Positions 55,064 through 64,000 of a stretch of 64,000 nt of DNA are shown piece after piece; positions within the stretch are counted from its first letter, which is position 1, and every line of letters starts with the position of its first letter. The DNA is from Comamonas granuli NBRC 101663. Its GTDB lineage: Bacteria; Pseudomonadota; Gammaproteobacteria; Burkholderiales; Burkholderiaceae_C. Where the stretch lies: NCBI RefSeq assembly GCF_000739995.1, contig NZ_BBJX01000014.1, positions 1 to 64,000 on the forward strand, given 5' to 3'. Position numbers and translations under genes: made by a program. Under the pieces are notes generated by a model, which ran no database searches, was not told where the DNA came from, and was given only the letters and a program-made list of their open reading frames with translations.

Positions 55064-55861
55064 ATGACCCCCACACCCTGGGCGCCCTATGGCGTCACGC
55101 TGCACAGCCGCTTCCTGCTCGGCACCGCCGGCTACCCGTCGCCGCAGGTACTGGCCGAGGGCATTGCCGCCAGCGGCGCGCAGGTGGTGACCGTGGGCCT
55201 CAAGCGCACCCTGTCCGCGGGCGGCGACAACGGCTTCATCGAGATCATCCGCACCGCCATGCGCGAGCGCGGCGCGCAACTGCTGCCCAACACGGCCGGC
55301 TGCCGCAGCGCGCGCGAAGCCATCACGCTGGCGCACATGGCGCGCGAGCTCTACGGCACGCACTGGATCAAGCTGGAGGTGGTGGGCGACGAGCACACCC
55401 TGCAGCCCGACCCCTGGGGCACGGTGGAGGCGGCCGCGCAGCTCATCCGCGACGGCTTTGCCGTCTTCCCCTATTGCACCGATGACCTGGTGACCTGCCA
55501 GCGGCTGCTGGACGCAGGCTGCCAGGTGCTCATGCCCTGGGGTGCGCCCATAGGCTCGGGCCAGGGCCTGCTCAACCCCTTTGCGCTGCGCACGCTGCGC
55601 GCGCGCCTGCCCGGCGTGCTGCTGGTGGTGGACGCGGGCATAGGCGCCCCCAGCCATGCCGCCCAGGCCATGGAGCTGGGCATGGATGCCGTGCTGCTCA
55701 ACTCCGCCGTGAGCCAGGCCGTGGAGCCGGTGCGCATGGCGCGCGCCTTCGGCCTGGCGATAGAGGCCGGGCGCACGGCTTTCGAGGCCGGCGTGATGGC
55801 GCCGCAGGACATGGCGGTGGCCTCGACGCCGGTCAGCGGCCACCCCTTTCTCATCGATTGA
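55064..55861 (+). CDS. thiG: Thiazole synthase
   Basis: 265 aa. [30 protein letters not shown], Schiff-base Lys103 in [29 protein letters not shown] and [14 protein letters not shown] are canonical. Condenses deoxyxylulose phosphate, dehydroglycine and ThiS sulfur. thiC, thiE and a TPP riboswitch are not seen in the adjacent DNA. The pathway's product, TPP, is the cofactor of Xsc encoded nearby. Confidence 0.95.
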   Translation: MTPTPWAPYGVTLHSRFLLGTAGYPSPQVLAEGIAASGAQVVTVGLKRTLSAGGDNGFIEIIRTAMRERGAQLLPNTAGCRSAREAITLAHMARELYGTHWIKLEVVGDEHTLQPDPWGTVEAAAQLIRDGFAVFPYCTDDLVTCQRLLDAGCQVLMPWGAPIGSGQGLLNPFALRTLRARLPGVLLVVDAGIGAPSHAAQAMELGMDAVLLNSAVSQAVEPVRMARAFGLAIEAGRTAFEAGVMAPQDMAVASTPVSGHPFLID

Positions 55862-55863
55862 AC

Positions 55864-55915
55864 GCCCGGGCGGCGGCGCTGCCACGGCCCGGGCCCGCCG
55901 GCGTCAGCGCCGGCG
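55864..55915. terminator. Back-to-back GC hairpins between convergent genes
   Basis: GCCCGGGC occurs at 55864 and 55887 (15-base spacer) and CGCCGGCG-TCAG-CGCCGGCG is at 55896-55915, overlapping the TusA-like stop. No T runs; probable bidirectional transcription barrier. Confidence 0.5.
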
Positions 55916-56131
55916 CAGGATGTGGATGTACTGCTCGCCCACGGTCTGCTGCTCCAGGAGCTCGTTGCCCGTCTGCTTGGCGAAGGCCTGGAAGTCGCGC
56001 AGCGAGCCGCTGTCGGTCGCCACGACCTTGAGCAGCTGGCCGCTGTCCATGTCGGCCAGGGCCTTCTTGGCCTTGAGGATGGGCAAGGGGCAGTTGAGCC
56101 CGCTGGTGTCGATTTCCTTGTGTATCTGCAT
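55904..56131 (-). CDS. TusA/SirA-family sulfur carrier
   Basis: 75 aa. DTSGLNCPLPILKAKKAL contains the CPxP motif with catalytic Cys14, and ends VGEQYIHILRRR. These small proteins accept persulfide sulfur for tRNA thiolation, molybdenum cofactor or sulfur traffic. Located 20 bases below the Nudix gene on the same strand. Confidence 0.9.
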   Translation of the reverse strand: MQIHKEIDTSGLNCPLPILKAKKALADMDSGQLLKVVATDSGSLRDFQAFAKQTGNELLEQQTVGEQYIHILRRR

Positions 56132-56151
56132 GGTTCTCTATCCTTGGGCGG

Positions 56152-56703
56152 TTATTCCAGGCCCCGGCGGCGTTCGGCGTTTTCCTCGGCGGTGAAGAAC
56201 ACCGGCTCGTGCCCGCGCGTGCGCAGCCAGTCGGCCAGCGCATAGCCCGTGCCGGCGGGCCAGCAGCGCAGGTCGGGCAGGTCGTACAGGCGGTAGTCCA
56301 CGAGTTCGGCCGACAGTCGCACCTCGCCACGGGCCTGCACGTGGTAGGCGATGATGATCTGGTTCATGCGCAGGAACTCGTAGGCCCCCACGAGCGTGCA
56401 GGCGTGCACGTCAAGGTTGGTCTCCTCCTTCACCTCGCGCACGATGCCCTGCTCGGGCGACTCGCCCGCCTCCATGAAGCCCGTGATCAGCGCATACATC
56501 TTGCCCGGCCAGGCCGCGTTGCGCGCCAGCAGCACCTTGCCGTCCACCTCCACGATGGCGGCCAGCACCGGCGTGGGGTTGTTCCAGTGCGTCCAGCCGC
56601 AGTCGGGGCAGCGCAGGCGCTCCTTGGGGCCGCCGTCTTCCATCTGCACGATGGGCGCCAGCGGGGCAGCGCAGTGGGTGCAATAGCGGGTGTGGTACTG
56701 CAT
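56152..56703 (-). CDS. Nudix hydrolase with zinc ribbon (NudC-like N-terminus)
   Basis: 183 aa. CTHCAAPL and CPDCGW form a CxxC-CxxC zinc ribbon at residues 8-35. The Nudix box is GFMEAGESPEQGIVREVKEETNL (about 75-97). Likely hydrolyses NAD(H)-like or other nucleoside diphosphate derivatives; it is shorter than true NudC (about 257), so the exact substrate is open. Confidence 0.9.
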   Translation of the reverse strand: MQYHTRYCTHCAAPLAPIVQMEDGGPKERLRCPDCGWTHWNNPTPVLAAIVEVDGKVLLARNAAWPGKMYALITGFMEAGESPEQGIVREVKEETNLDVHACTLVGAYEFLRMNQIIIAYHVQARGEVRLSAELVDYRLYDLPDLRCWPAGTGYALADWLRTRGHEPVFFTAEENAERRRGLE

Positions 56704-56762
56704 TGCTCTATTTTTGGTAGCTGTTTGCGCTTATTTTACGGGCGCTGCAGGCATTTTTGGCA
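56704..56762. repeat. Dispersed intergenic repeat, copy 2
   Basis: On the minus strand, AAGCGCAAACAGCTACCAAAA follows CAGCGCC. It is related to copies at 25905 and 63090 and lies directly before the Nudix start. Confidence 0.6.
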
Positions 56763-56782
56763 TATATTCCGGGCACAGGCCC

Positions 56783-57685
56783 TCACACCGGGAAAACGCC
56801 CGTGGACAGATAGCGGTCGCCCCGGTCGCAGACCACGAAGACGATGCAGGCCCCCTGCTCGCGCTGAGCGATCTGCTGCGCCACCCAGCAGGCGCCAGCG
56901 GCCGAGATGCCGGCGAAGATGCCCTCCTCGCGCGCCAGGCGCAGGCACATGTCCTCGGCGTCGCCCTGGCTCACGAGCACCAGTTCATCGACCGCCTTGG
57001 GGTCGTAGATCGCGGGCAGGTATTCCTCGGGCCACTTGCGGATGCCGGGGATGCGCGAGCCCTCCTGCGGCTGGGCGCCGACCACGACCACGCCGGGATT
57101 CTTCTCCTTGAGATAGCGCGAGACACCGGTGATGGTGCCCGTAGTGCCCATAGCGCTGACGAAGTGCGTGATGCGCCCGCCCGTCTGCTCCCAGATCTCG
57201 GGGCCGGTGGTCTCGTAGTGGATGCGCGGGTTGTCGGGATTGGCGAACTGGTCGAGCACCTTGCCCTCGCCGCGCTTTTGCATGGCCATGGCCAGGTCGC
57301 GCGCGTGCTCCATGCCGCCGCTGCGCGGCGTGAGCACGAGCTCGGCGCCAAAGGCCTTCATGGTCTGCGCACGCTCGATGGACAGGTCCTCGGGCATGAC
57401 CAGCACCATGCGGTAGCCGCGGATGGCTGCGGCCATGGCCAGGGCGATGCCGGTGTTGCCCGAGGTGGCCTCGATCAGCGTGTCGCCGGGCCGGATCTCG
57501 CCGCGCTCCTCGGCACGGCGGATCATGGAGAGTGCGGGGCGGTCCTTGACGGAGCCGGCGGGGTTGTTGCCTTCGAGCTTGCCCAGGATGACGTTGCCGC
57601 GCTCGGCATTCTCCCGGGCGCCAATGCGCTGCAACGCGACCAGCGGCGTGCGGCCGATCGCGTCTTCAATGGTCGGGTAATTCAT
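56783..57685 (-). CDS. cysM: Cysteine synthase B
   Basis: 300 aa from the ATG at 57685. TIEDAIGRTPLVALQRI, KLEGNNPAGSVKDRPA with the PLP Lys, EATSGNTGIALAMAAA, VSAMGTTGTITGV and EGIFAGISAAGA are diagnostic. The short loop and KWPEEYLP segment fit CysM more than CysK. Makes cysteine (or S-sulfocysteine) from O-acetylserine. The frame is open far upstream, but that part is antisense to the P-type ATPase. Confidence 0.95.
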   Translation of the reverse strand: MNYPTIEDAIGRTPLVALQRIGARENAERGNVILGKLEGNNPAGSVKDRPALSMIRRAEERGEIRPGDTLIEATSGNTGIALAMAAAIRGYRMVLVMPEDLSIERAQTMKAFGAELVLTPRSGGMEHARDLAMAMQKRGEGKVLDQFANPDNPRIHYETTGPEIWEQTGGRITHFVSAMGTTGTITGVSRYLKEKNPGVVVVGAQPQEGSRIPGIRKWPEEYLPAIYDPKAVDELVLVSQGDAEDMCLRLAREEGIFAGISAAGACWVAQQIAQREQGACIVFVVCDRGDRYLSTGVFPV

Positions 57686-57725
57686 GCACCCTACTGTGCC
57701 ATAATTTGCGACTTCGCTGATTCCC

Positions 57726-57810
57726 GCCCGGGTGGTGAAATTGGTAGACGCAGGGGACTCAAAATCCCCCGCCGCAAGGCGTGCCGGTTCGATTCCGGCC
57801 CCGGGCACCA
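57726..57810 (+). tRNA. tRNA-Leu(CAA)
   Basis: Acceptor GCCCGGG pairs with CCCGGGC. D arm has GGTAGACGC, the anticodon loop CTCAAAA gives CAA, the variable arm is long, the T arm has GGTTCGATTCC, and CCA is encoded. Confidence 0.97.
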
Positions 57811-57961
57811 GAGACAGGCCGCGCCGTCGTTTGACGCTGCGGCCTTTTTCGTGGGCTTGCGCGCCCCGGCAATCCTGCCCGCGCTGACCCCAAGGCCTGG
57901 GGCTTGACCTTGAACACGCTTCAAGGTTTCCAATGCGTGCAAGGAGTTTGAAAACACCGCC

Positions 57962-60205
57962 ATGCACGCAAGACCCCACGACCACCCCCCAGAGCGCCGC
58001 GGCGCAGGCGCGCCCTGTGGCGCCTGCCCGCCCGCGCAGGCCAGCGCCCCCACCCCCCTGCCCGGCGCGTTCCGGCGCTTTCGCATCGCCAACATGGACT
58101 GCGCCAGCGAGGAGTCCGAGATCCGCCATGCGCTGCAAGGAGTGCACGGCATCCGTGCCCTGCGCTTCCAACTGGCGCAGCGCATCCTGGGCATCAACGC
58201 GGCCGGCGAAGACCACCTGCACGCGGCGCTGGCAGCCATCCGCCGGGCCGGGTTCCAGCCCGAGCCCCTGGCAGACAGCGCGCCCGCGGAACATGCAGCC
58301 GCCGCGCCGCAGGCCCACGCTGGCCCAGGCCACGGCGGCGCCATGCACGGCCTGGGCCGCATGGCCGCCGCCCTGGCGCTGGCCGTGGTGGCAGAGCTGA
58401 TGGGGTTTTTCGCCCCCGAGACCCTGCCCTGGCGCGCCGCCGGCATGGCCGTGGCCGGGCTGGCCATTGCGCTGGCGGGCGGGGGCGTGTACCGCAAGGG
58501 GCTGGCAGCGCTGCGCGCCGGCCGCCTGAACATCAACGCCCTGATGACGGTGGCCGTGACCGGGGCGTTCGCCATAGGCCAATGGCCCGAGGCCGCCATG
58601 GTGATGGCGCTCTACGCCCTGGCCGAAGCCATTGAGGCGCGCGCCGTGCAGCGTGCGCGCCACGCCATCGAGGGTCTGCTGGCGCTCGCCCCCGAGCAGG
58701 CGCTGCAGCGCATGCCCGACGGCACCTGGCGCAGCGTGCCGGTGGCCGAGGTGGGCCTGGGCGCGCTGGTGCGCGTGCAGCCCGGCGAGCGCGTGCCGCT
58801 GGACGGCGTGGTGCGCAGCGGCCACACCAGCATCGACCAGGCGCCCGTGACGGGCGAGAGCATTCCCGTGGACAAGGGGCCGGGCGATGCGGTGTTCGCG
58901 GGCACGATCAATGCCACGGGCCGCTTCGAGCTGGAGGTGACGGCGCTGGCCGCGCAGTCCACGCTGGCGCGCATCATCCATGCGGTGGAAGAGGCGCAGG
59001 CCACGCGCGCGCCCACGCAGGGGCTGGTGGACCGGCTTGCCGCCATCTACACCCCGGCCGTGTTCGCCCTGGCGCTGGCCGTGGCGCTGCTCGGCCCGGT
59101 GCTGCTGGACTGGTCGGCCCTGCAGGCGGTCTACCGCGCGCTGGTGCTGCTGGTCATCGCCTGCCCTTGCGCGCTGGTGATCTCCACCCCCGTGACCATC
59201 GTCAGCGCTCTGGCGGCAGCGGCACGGCGCGGCATGCTGATCAAGGGCGGCGTGTTTCTGGAGCAGGCGCGCCTGCTGCGCGTCGTGGCGCTGGACAAGA
59301 CGGGCACCGTGACCGAGGGCCGTCCGCGCCTGGTCGCCTGGTCGGTGGTGCCTGCAGGGCGCGATGCGGCCGCCATCGAACACATGGCGGCGGCGCTGGC
59401 CGCGCATTCCGACCACCCGGTCGCGCGCGCGATCGCCGCCGGCCTGCAGCCCAACGCCGTCGATGCCCGGCACCTCACGGCGCTGGCCGGGCGCGGCGTG
59501 CAGGCCGAGGTGGACGGCGTGGCCTATGTGCTGGGCAACCACCGCCTGATCGAGGAGCGCGGCCAGTGCAGCCCGGAGCTCGAAGCGCAGCTCCAGGCCC
59601 ACGAGCAGGCCGGCCGCACGGTGACGCTGCTGGCCTCGCCCACCGAAGTGCTGGCGCTGTTTGCCGTGGCCGACACCATCAAGCCCGCCGCGCGCGCGGC
59701 CGTGGCGCAATTGCACGCGCTGGGCATCACGTCCGTGCTGCTGTCCGGCGACAACCAGGCCACGGCCAGCGCCATCGCCCGCGAGGCGGGCATCGCCACC
59801 GCCCAGGGCCATCTGCTGCCCGAGGACAAGCTCCACGCCATCACCGCGCTGCAGCGGGTGCATGGCCCCACCGCCATGGTGGGCGACGGCATCAACGACG
59901 CGCCGGCGCTGGCCCGTGCCGACATCGGCATTGCCATGGGCGCGGCGGGCACGGACACGGCCATGGAGGCGGCCGACGTGGTGATCATGAACGACGATCT
60001 GCACCGCATCGGCGAGCTGGTGCGCCTGTCGCGCGCGGCGCACGCCGTGCTGTGGCAGAACATCGTGCTGGCGCTGGGCATCAAGGCCGCCTTTCTGCTG
60101 CTGGCGGTGCTGGGCCAGGCGACCATGTGGATGGCCGTGTTCGCCGACATGGGCGCCAGCCTGCTGGTGGTGTTCAACGGGCTGCGGCTGCTGCGCCGCG
60201 CCTGA
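57962..60205 (+). CDS. Zn/Cd/Pb-translocating P1B-type ATPase
   Basis: 747 aa. A His-rich N-terminus precedes an HMA domain with NMDCASEES: only C47 is present, with two Glu after it, the CxxEE variant of ZntA/CadA-type pumps. A His-rich linker (PQAHAGPGHGGAMHG) follows. TM helices, PVTGESIPVDKG, CPC (C401-C403), DKTGT with D445, HSDHPVARAI and VGDGINDAPALARADIGIAMG follow. Exports divalent soft metals from the cytoplasm. No MerR-type regulator is adjacent. Confidence 0.94.
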   Translation: MHARPHDHPPERRGAGAPCGACPPAQASAPTPLPGAFRRFRIANMDCASEESEIRHALQGVHGIRALRFQLAQRILGINAAGEDHLHAALAAIRRAGFQPEPLADSAPAEHAAAAPQAHAGPGHGGAMHGLGRMAAALALAVVAELMGFFAPETLPWRAAGMAVAGLAIALAGGGVYRKGLAALRAGRLNINALMTVAVTGAFAIGQWPEAAMVMALYALAEAIEARAVQRARHAIEGLLALAPEQALQRMPDGTWRSVPVAEVGLGALVRVQPGERVPLDGVVRSGHTSIDQAPVTGESIPVDKGPGDAVFAGTINATGRFELEVTALAAQSTLARIIHAVEEAQATRAPTQGLVDRLAAIYTPAVFALALAVALLGPVLLDWSALQAVYRALVLLVIACPCALVISTPVTIVSALAAAARRGMLIKGGVFLEQARLLRVVALDKTGTVTEGRPRLVAWSVVPAGRDAAAIEHMAAALAAHSDHPVARAIAAGLQPNAVDARHLTALAGRGVQAEVDGVAYVLGNHRLIEERGQCSPELEAQLQAHEQAGRTVTLLASPTEVLALFAVADTIKPAARAAVAQLHALGITSVLLSGDNQATASAIAREAGIATAQGHLLPEDKLHAITALQRVHGPTAMVGDGINDAPALARADIGIAMGAAGTDTAMEAADVVIMNDDLHRIGELVRLSRAAHAVLWQNIVLALGIKAAFLLLAVLGQATMWMAVFADMGASLLVVFNGLRLLRRA

Positions 60206-60339
60206 GGGTTTCATCCACACGCGCACTGGAAAAGGCTGTGGACAAGCCGTGCCCACCACGTGCAGGGCAGCGCCAAGTGCGCGCCAGCACAAGACCTTTG
60301 CTGCGCTGCCGAAAAATGAGGCAGCGCGCCCGCCTTGCC

Positions 60340-60558
60340 TCAGTTGTTCTGCCGCTGGATCAACTGGCGCCCCGCAGCCGTGATGGTCAGCGCGCCCGAG
60401 GCATCCTTGGCGATGTAGCCGCGCTCGTACAGGCGGCCGGACATGTGCTCCTTGAGCGCATGGGGCAGGTCGATGACCTGGCCCATCTCCAGTTGCTTGA
60501 GCGTGGCGATCTCGTCCACGGTGGGATCGAAATGCGGGGCATGGTAGTGCGTGCTCAT
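60340..60558 (-). CDS. Small unknown protein
   Basis: 72 aa from the ATG at 60558 with AAGGGAG. EIATLKQLEMGQVIDLPHAL, GRLYERGYIAKDASGALTIT and AGRQLIQ look like a short winged-helix: helix, helix, strand-turn-strand. DNA binding is possible. A GCGCTGCC/GGCAGCGC hairpin (60303-60327) lies between it and the convergent ATPase gene. Confidence 0.7.
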   Translation of the reverse strand: MSTHYHAPHFDPTVDEIATLKQLEMGQVIDLPHALKEHMSGRLYERGYIAKDASGALTITAAGRQLIQRQNN

Positions 60559-60692
60559 GGTCAGGGCTCCCTTGGCACCTGCAGTGCCAGACACAAACGC
60601 CGGTGCCAGATTACCCCGGCGGCCCCGCCAGTGCAAGCGCACGCGCCCGCACCGGCCGGACGCGGGTCAGACCCGGCCCGCGGGCCCGAAGT

Positions 60693-61637
60693 TCACGCCC
60701 CGGCCCGGGGCGCTGCGCCCGCGGCCACCTCGCCCAGCCACTGGGCAAACGTGGCCAGCATGGGCGAGGTGCTCTGCGCCGGGCTCACGAGGTAGTACGC
60801 GCGCTCGCCGCGCAGGGGCTGGGCGCAGGCGACGACGAGCTCGCCCTGCGCCAGCTCGGCCTCGATGAGCAGCGGCGGGATCAGCGCCACCCCCAGCCCG
60901 TGCGCCGCCGCCACGGCGAGCATGGAAAAAAGCTCGTAGCGCGGCCCCTCGAGCGCGCGCGGCGCCGCCACGCCCAGGGCATCGAACCACTGGCGCCAGG
61001 CCTGGGGCCGCGTGCTCTGCTGCAGCAGCGGCAGGCTGGCGATGCGCTCGGGCGCCACCGGCTGGTGGGCGCGCCCGCGCCCGCGCGGGGCGGCCTCCTC
61101 CAGCAGGCGCGGGCTGCAGACGGGCAGCACGTCCTCGTGCAGCAGCCGCTGGGCCTGGGTGCCGGGCCAGTTGGCCACCTGCTCGCGCGTGCCGGCGTAC
61201 AGCGCGGCGTCGAAAGGTGTGTCGGCAAACAGGAAGGGGCGCGTCTGCGTGTCGATGTGCACCACGATGTCGGGGTGGCGGCGCGCGAACTGCGGCAGGC
61301 GCGGGATGAGCCAGCGCGTGGCAAACGTGGGCACCGCCGCCAGGCACAGCGACCCGCCCTGGCCCTGGTGGGCCATCACGTCCAGCGTGTCGCGCTCGAG
61401 CCCCTGCAGCCAGCGTGCCACCTGGCGGCCGTAGTGCGCGCCCGCGGGCGTGAGCTCCACGCCGTGGCGCGTGCGCCGGAACAGGGCCACGCCGAGCTGC
61501 TCTTCCAGCGCAATGATCTGGCGCGAGACGGCGCTTTGCGTCAGCGCCAGCTCCTGCGCCGCGCGCGTGTAGCTCTCGTGCCGCGCGGCGGCTTCAAAGC
61601 AGGCCAGCGCCTGGGTGGAGGGGATGTGGCGTCGCAT
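60693..61637 (-). CDS. LysR-family regulator of the glutaryl-CoA locus
   Basis: 314 aa. N-terminal HTH: PSTQALACFEAAARHESYTR and AAQELALTQSAVSRQIIALE. Substrate-binding domain opens LCLAAVPTFATRWLIPRLP as in GcvA-like members. Divergent from gcdH, 190 bases apart, with a T-N11-A box between. Probably activates gcdH and the CoA transferase. Confidence 0.9.
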   Translation of the reverse strand: MRRHIPSTQALACFEAAARHESYTRAAQELALTQSAVSRQIIALEEQLGVALFRRTRHGVELTPAGAHYGRQVARWLQGLERDTLDVMAHQGQGGSLCLAAVPTFATRWLIPRLPQFARRHPDIVVHIDTQTRPFLFADTPFDAALYAGTREQVANWPGTQAQRLLHEDVLPVCSPRLLEEAAPRGRGRAHQPVAPERIASLPLLQQSTRPQAWRQWFDALGVAAPRALEGPRYELFSMLAVAAAHGLGVALIPPLLIEAELAQGELVVACAQPLRGERAYYLVSPAQSTSPMLATFAQWLGEVAAGAAPRAGA

Positions 61638-61700
61638 GGGCGGGCGGCTTTCTTCGCGCAGAGAGGAGCTTCAAGTATTCCATATATTTGCAAAACGCAT

Positions 61701-61713
61701 TTCTGCATGAGAA
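61701..61713. promoter_or_regulatory. LysR-type box upstream of gcdH
   Basis: TTCTGCATGAGAA is an inverted repeat (TTCT/AGAA) fitting T-N11-A, in the divergent gap. Confidence 0.5.
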
Positions 61714-61827
61714 CTCATCGTTTGCACCGCTCAATGTCGGGGCCTACGATGGCAGCCGTTCGCGCATGGCATGCATTGAATGCATTCCACGCCCTCTCTT
61801 CAACGACCCACCGCACCGGAGACCGCC

Positions 61828-63024
61828 ATGGCCCACGCCGCTTTCCAATGGAATGACCCCTTTCTGCTCGACCAGCAACTCACCGAGGACGAGCGCGCCA
61901 TCCGCGACGCGGCCGCGGCCTACTGCCAGGACAAGCTGGCCCCGCGCGTGCTGGAGCAGTTCCGCCACGAGAAGACCGACACGGCCATCTTCCGCGAGAT
62001 GGGCGCACTGGGCCTGCTGGGCCCCACCATCCCCGAGCAGTACGGCGGCCCGGGCCTGAACTACGTGGCCTACGGCCTGATCGCGCGCGAGATCGAGCGC
62101 GTGGACTCGGGCTACCGCTCCATGGCCAGCGTGCAGAGCTCGCTGGTGATGGTACCCATCCATGAATTCGGCACCGAGGCGCAGAAGCAGAAGTACCTGC
62201 CCAAGCTCGCCAGCGGCGAGTGGATCGGCTGCTTCGGCCTGACCGAGCCCGACCACGGCTCCGACCCCGGCAGCATGGCCACGCGCGCCTACAAGGTCGA
62301 TGGCGGCTACCGGCTCAAGGGCAGCAAGATGTGGATCACCAACAGCCCCATCGCCGACGTGTTCGTCGTCTGGGCCAAGGAGGTCTCCGCCGGCGGCGCG
62401 GTCGGCCCCATCCGCGGCTTCATTCTGGACAAGGGCATGAAGGGCCTCACCGCCCCCGCCATCCACGGCAAGGTGGGCCTGCGCGCCAGCATCACGGGCG
62501 AGATCGTCATGGACGACGTGTTCGTGCCCGAGGAGAACGCCTTCCCCGACATCCAGGGCCTCAAGGGCCCCTTCACCTGCCTCAACAGCGCGCGCTACGG
62601 CATCGCCTGGGGCGCTTTGGGCGCCGCCGAGTTCTGCTGGCACACCGCGCGCCAGTACACGCTGGACCGCAAGCAGTTCGGCCGCCCGCTCGCCGCCAAC
62701 CAGCTCATCCAGAAGAAGCTGGCCGACATGCAGACCGAGATCGCCATCGGCCTGCAGGCCTGCCTGCAGTTCGGCCGCATGAAGGATGCCGGCACCGCCA
62801 GCGTGGAGGGCACCTCCATCATCAAGCGCAACAGCTGCGGCAAGGCGCTGGACATCGCCCGCGTGGCGCGCGACATGATGGGCGGCAATGGCATCAGCGA
62901 CGAGTTCGGCGTGGCGCGCCACCTGGTGAACCTCGAGGTGGTGAACACCTACGAGGGCACGCACGACGTGCACGCGCTCATCCTGGGCCGCGCGCAGACG
63001 GGCATTGCAGCGTTTGCCAACTGA
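61828..63024 (+). CDS. gcdH: Glutaryl-CoA dehydrogenase
   Basis: 398 aa from the ATG at 61828. [53 protein letters not shown] and [17 protein letters not shown] with the catalytic Glu place it with GcdH rather than other acyl-CoA dehydrogenases. Oxidatively decarboxylates glutaryl-CoA to crotonyl-CoA in lysine, tryptophan and aromatic breakdown. Confidence 0.95.
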   Translation: MAHAAFQWNDPFLLDQQLTEDERAIRDAAAAYCQDKLAPRVLEQFRHEKTDTAIFREMGALGLLGPTIPEQYGGPGLNYVAYGLIAREIERVDSGYRSMASVQSSLVMVPIHEFGTEAQKQKYLPKLASGEWIGCFGLTEPDHGSDPGSMATRAYKVDGGYRLKGSKMWITNSPIADVFVVWAKEVSAGGAVGPIRGFILDKGMKGLTAPAIHGKVGLRASITGEIVMDDVFVPEENAFPDIQGLKGPFTCLNSARYGIAWGALGAAEFCWHTARQYTLDRKQFGRPLAANQLIQKKLADMQTEIAIGLQACLQFGRMKDAGTASVEGTSIIKRNSCGKALDIARVARDMMGGNGISDEFGVARHLVNLEVVNTYEGTHDVHALILGRAQTGIAAFAN

Positions 63025-63089
63025 GACGCGCTCCTGAAACAGGAGCTGTTCGCGCCGCATGTGAGTCATTTCAATATGAAAACCCATTG

Positions 63090-63131
63090 AAACAGCCACA
63101 CAGTAAGCGCGAGCAGCTATTCAAAGCATAG
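63090..63131. repeat. Dispersed intergenic repeat, copy 3
   Basis: CAGTAAGCGCGAGCAGCTAT then TCAAAGCATAGC; core shared with 25905 and 56704. Lies just before the CoA-transferase start. Confidence 0.6.
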
Positions 63132-63148
63132 CAATCCACCCTTTCGAC

Positions 63149-64000
63149 ATGACCGCATCCCCCACCCCAGGCGCCCTGGCCGGCATCCGGGTTCTCGACC
63201 TCTCGCGCGTGCTCGCCGGCCCCTGGTGCACGCAGATCCTGGCCGACCTGGGGGCCGACGTGGTCAAGGTCGAGCGCCCCGGCGCGGGCGACGACACGCG
63301 CCACTGGGGCCCGCCCTTCCTGAAGGACGCCGAGGGCCGCGACACCCCCCAGGCGAGCTATTTCACGGCCTGCAACCGCAACAAGCGCTCGGTCACCATC
63401 GACATGGCCACGCCCGAGGGGCAGCAGCTCATCCGCCAGATGGCGCAGCAGGCCGACGTGCTGGTGGAGAACTTCAAGGTCGGTGGCCTGGCGCGCTACG
63501 GGTTGGACTACGCCAGCCTGCGCGAGGTCAACCCGCGCCTGATCTACTGCTCCGTCACCGGCTTCGGCCAGGACGGGCCCTACGCCGAGCGCGCCGGCTA
63601 CGACCTGATGATCCAGGCCATGACGGGCATGATGAGCATCACCGGCCGCGCCGACGGCGAGCCCGGCGGCGGCCCGCTGCGCGTGGGCGTGGCCGTGGTG
63701 GACGTCTTCACCGGCCTGTACGCCAGCAACGCCATCCTGGCCGCGCTGCACGCACGCGACAACGCGGCCACGGGCACGGGCCTGGGCCAGCACATCGACA
63801 TGGCCCTGCTCGACGTGGGCATGGCCGTGCTCGCCAACCAGGCCGCCGGTTTTCTGGCCACGGGTCAGGCACCCGGCCGCCAGGGCAACACGCACCCCAG
63901 CCTGGCGCCCTACCAGGACTTTCCCACGCAGGACGGCAGCATGCTGCTGGCCATAGGCAACGATGGGCAGTTCCAGCGCTTTTGCGCCGCCGCGGGCCAG
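63149..64000 (+). CDS. Class III CoA transferase (CaiB/BaiF), probable glutarate CoA-transferase, cut by window end
   Basis: 284 codons are visible from the ATG at 63149; no stop before the edge (full length about 400). GIRVLDLSRVLAGPWCTQIL, ADLGADVVKVERPGAGDDTR, NRNKRSVTIDM and D152 in GYDLMIQAMTG (catalytic Asp) are family marks. Placement directly after gcdH suggests it activates glutarate to glutaryl-CoA with succinyl-CoA as donor. Confidence 0.9.
   Translation, partial: MTASPTPGALAGIRVLDLSRVLAGPWCTQILADLGADVVKVERPGAGDDTRHWGPPFLKDAEGRDTPQASYFTACNRNKRSVTIDMATPEGQQLIRQMAQQADVLVENFKVGGLARYGLDYASLREVNPRLIYCSVTGFGQDGPYAERAGYDLMIQAMTGMMSITGRADGEPGGGPLRVGVAVVDVFTGLYASNAILAALHARDNAATGTGLGQHIDMALLDVGMAVLANQAAGFLATGQAPGRQGNTHPSLAPYQDFPTQDGSMLLAIGNDGQFQRFCAAAGQ

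Noticed and set aside
57686-60292. Minus-strand extension that would make cysM a 1169 aa protein
   Set aside because: Everything upstream of the cysM ATG at 57685 is antisense to the P-type ATPase and tRNA-Leu.

Overview
The window is chromosomal DNA of a GC-rich betaproteobacterium. The taurine/Xsc sulfonate genes, the cobalamin genes, the glutaryl-CoA dehydrogenase locus and the short dispersed intergenic repeat all suggest Comamonadaceae (Acidovorax/Comamonas/Delftia-like). The assignment rests on gene content and protein likeness only.

Layout. (1) 1-1361: an AT-rich pair, the tail of an unknown gene and a proteasome-fold Ntn-hydrolase-like protein. (2) 1711-4886, minus strand: cobT, a gutted bluB remnant, a cobalamin riboswitch and cobQ. 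(3) 5016-10413: a membrane diguanylate cyclase, then a compact chemosensory-like set (membrane CheA-like kinase, short MCP, CheX-like phosphatase, CheY). (4) 10534-19848: tRNA-Ser(GGA) with a 9.2 kb integrative element in its 3' end, bounded by a 22 bp repeat. It carries a tyrosine integrase, an AAA-type ATPase, RepA, AlpA-like and HTH regulators, an SSB-like protein and hipAB. The tRNA's likely original terminator now lies beyond the right end. (5) 20060-25869: a lipoprotein and a large delta-60/Ig repeat protein, divergent from a LuxR-type regulator with a 22 bp palindrome between them. (6) 26152-38328: a peptide-type ABC importer, two amidohydrolases, a COG0523 GTPase, an MFS carrier, a GntR regulator and a hydantoin/Asp-Glu racemase-like enzyme. 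(7) 38467-50202: an apparently complete taurine dissimilation locus: taurine dehydrogenase TauXY, a TRAP importer, a MocR (TauR-like) regulator, a sulfite exporter, a sulfate-exporter-family protein, Pta and Xsc. (8) 50224-55861: IclR, CobS-like, CobT-like (VWA), ThiO, ThiS and ThiG, close-packed on the plus strand. (9) 55904-64000: TusA-like, Nudix, CysM, tRNA-Leu(CAA), a Zn/Cd/Pb P-type ATPase, a small unknown protein, a LysR regulator, glutaryl-CoA dehydrogenase and a truncated class III CoA transferase.

How the parts may work together. Taurine would enter by the TRAP system and be deaminated by TauXY to sulfoacetaldehyde. TPP-dependent Xsc would convert that to acetyl phosphate and sulfite, Pta would make acetyl-CoA, and sulfite would leave by TauE. 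The promoters of the ABC/amidohydrolase operon and of tauXY share a paired direct repeat of the form TGGNNCTA with identical 23 bp spacing and an identical 11-mer. This suggests one MocR-type regulator controls both. My main hypothesis is that the ABC/amidohydrolase/COG0523 cluster imports and hydrolyses an amide-linked precursor that feeds the taurine pathway.
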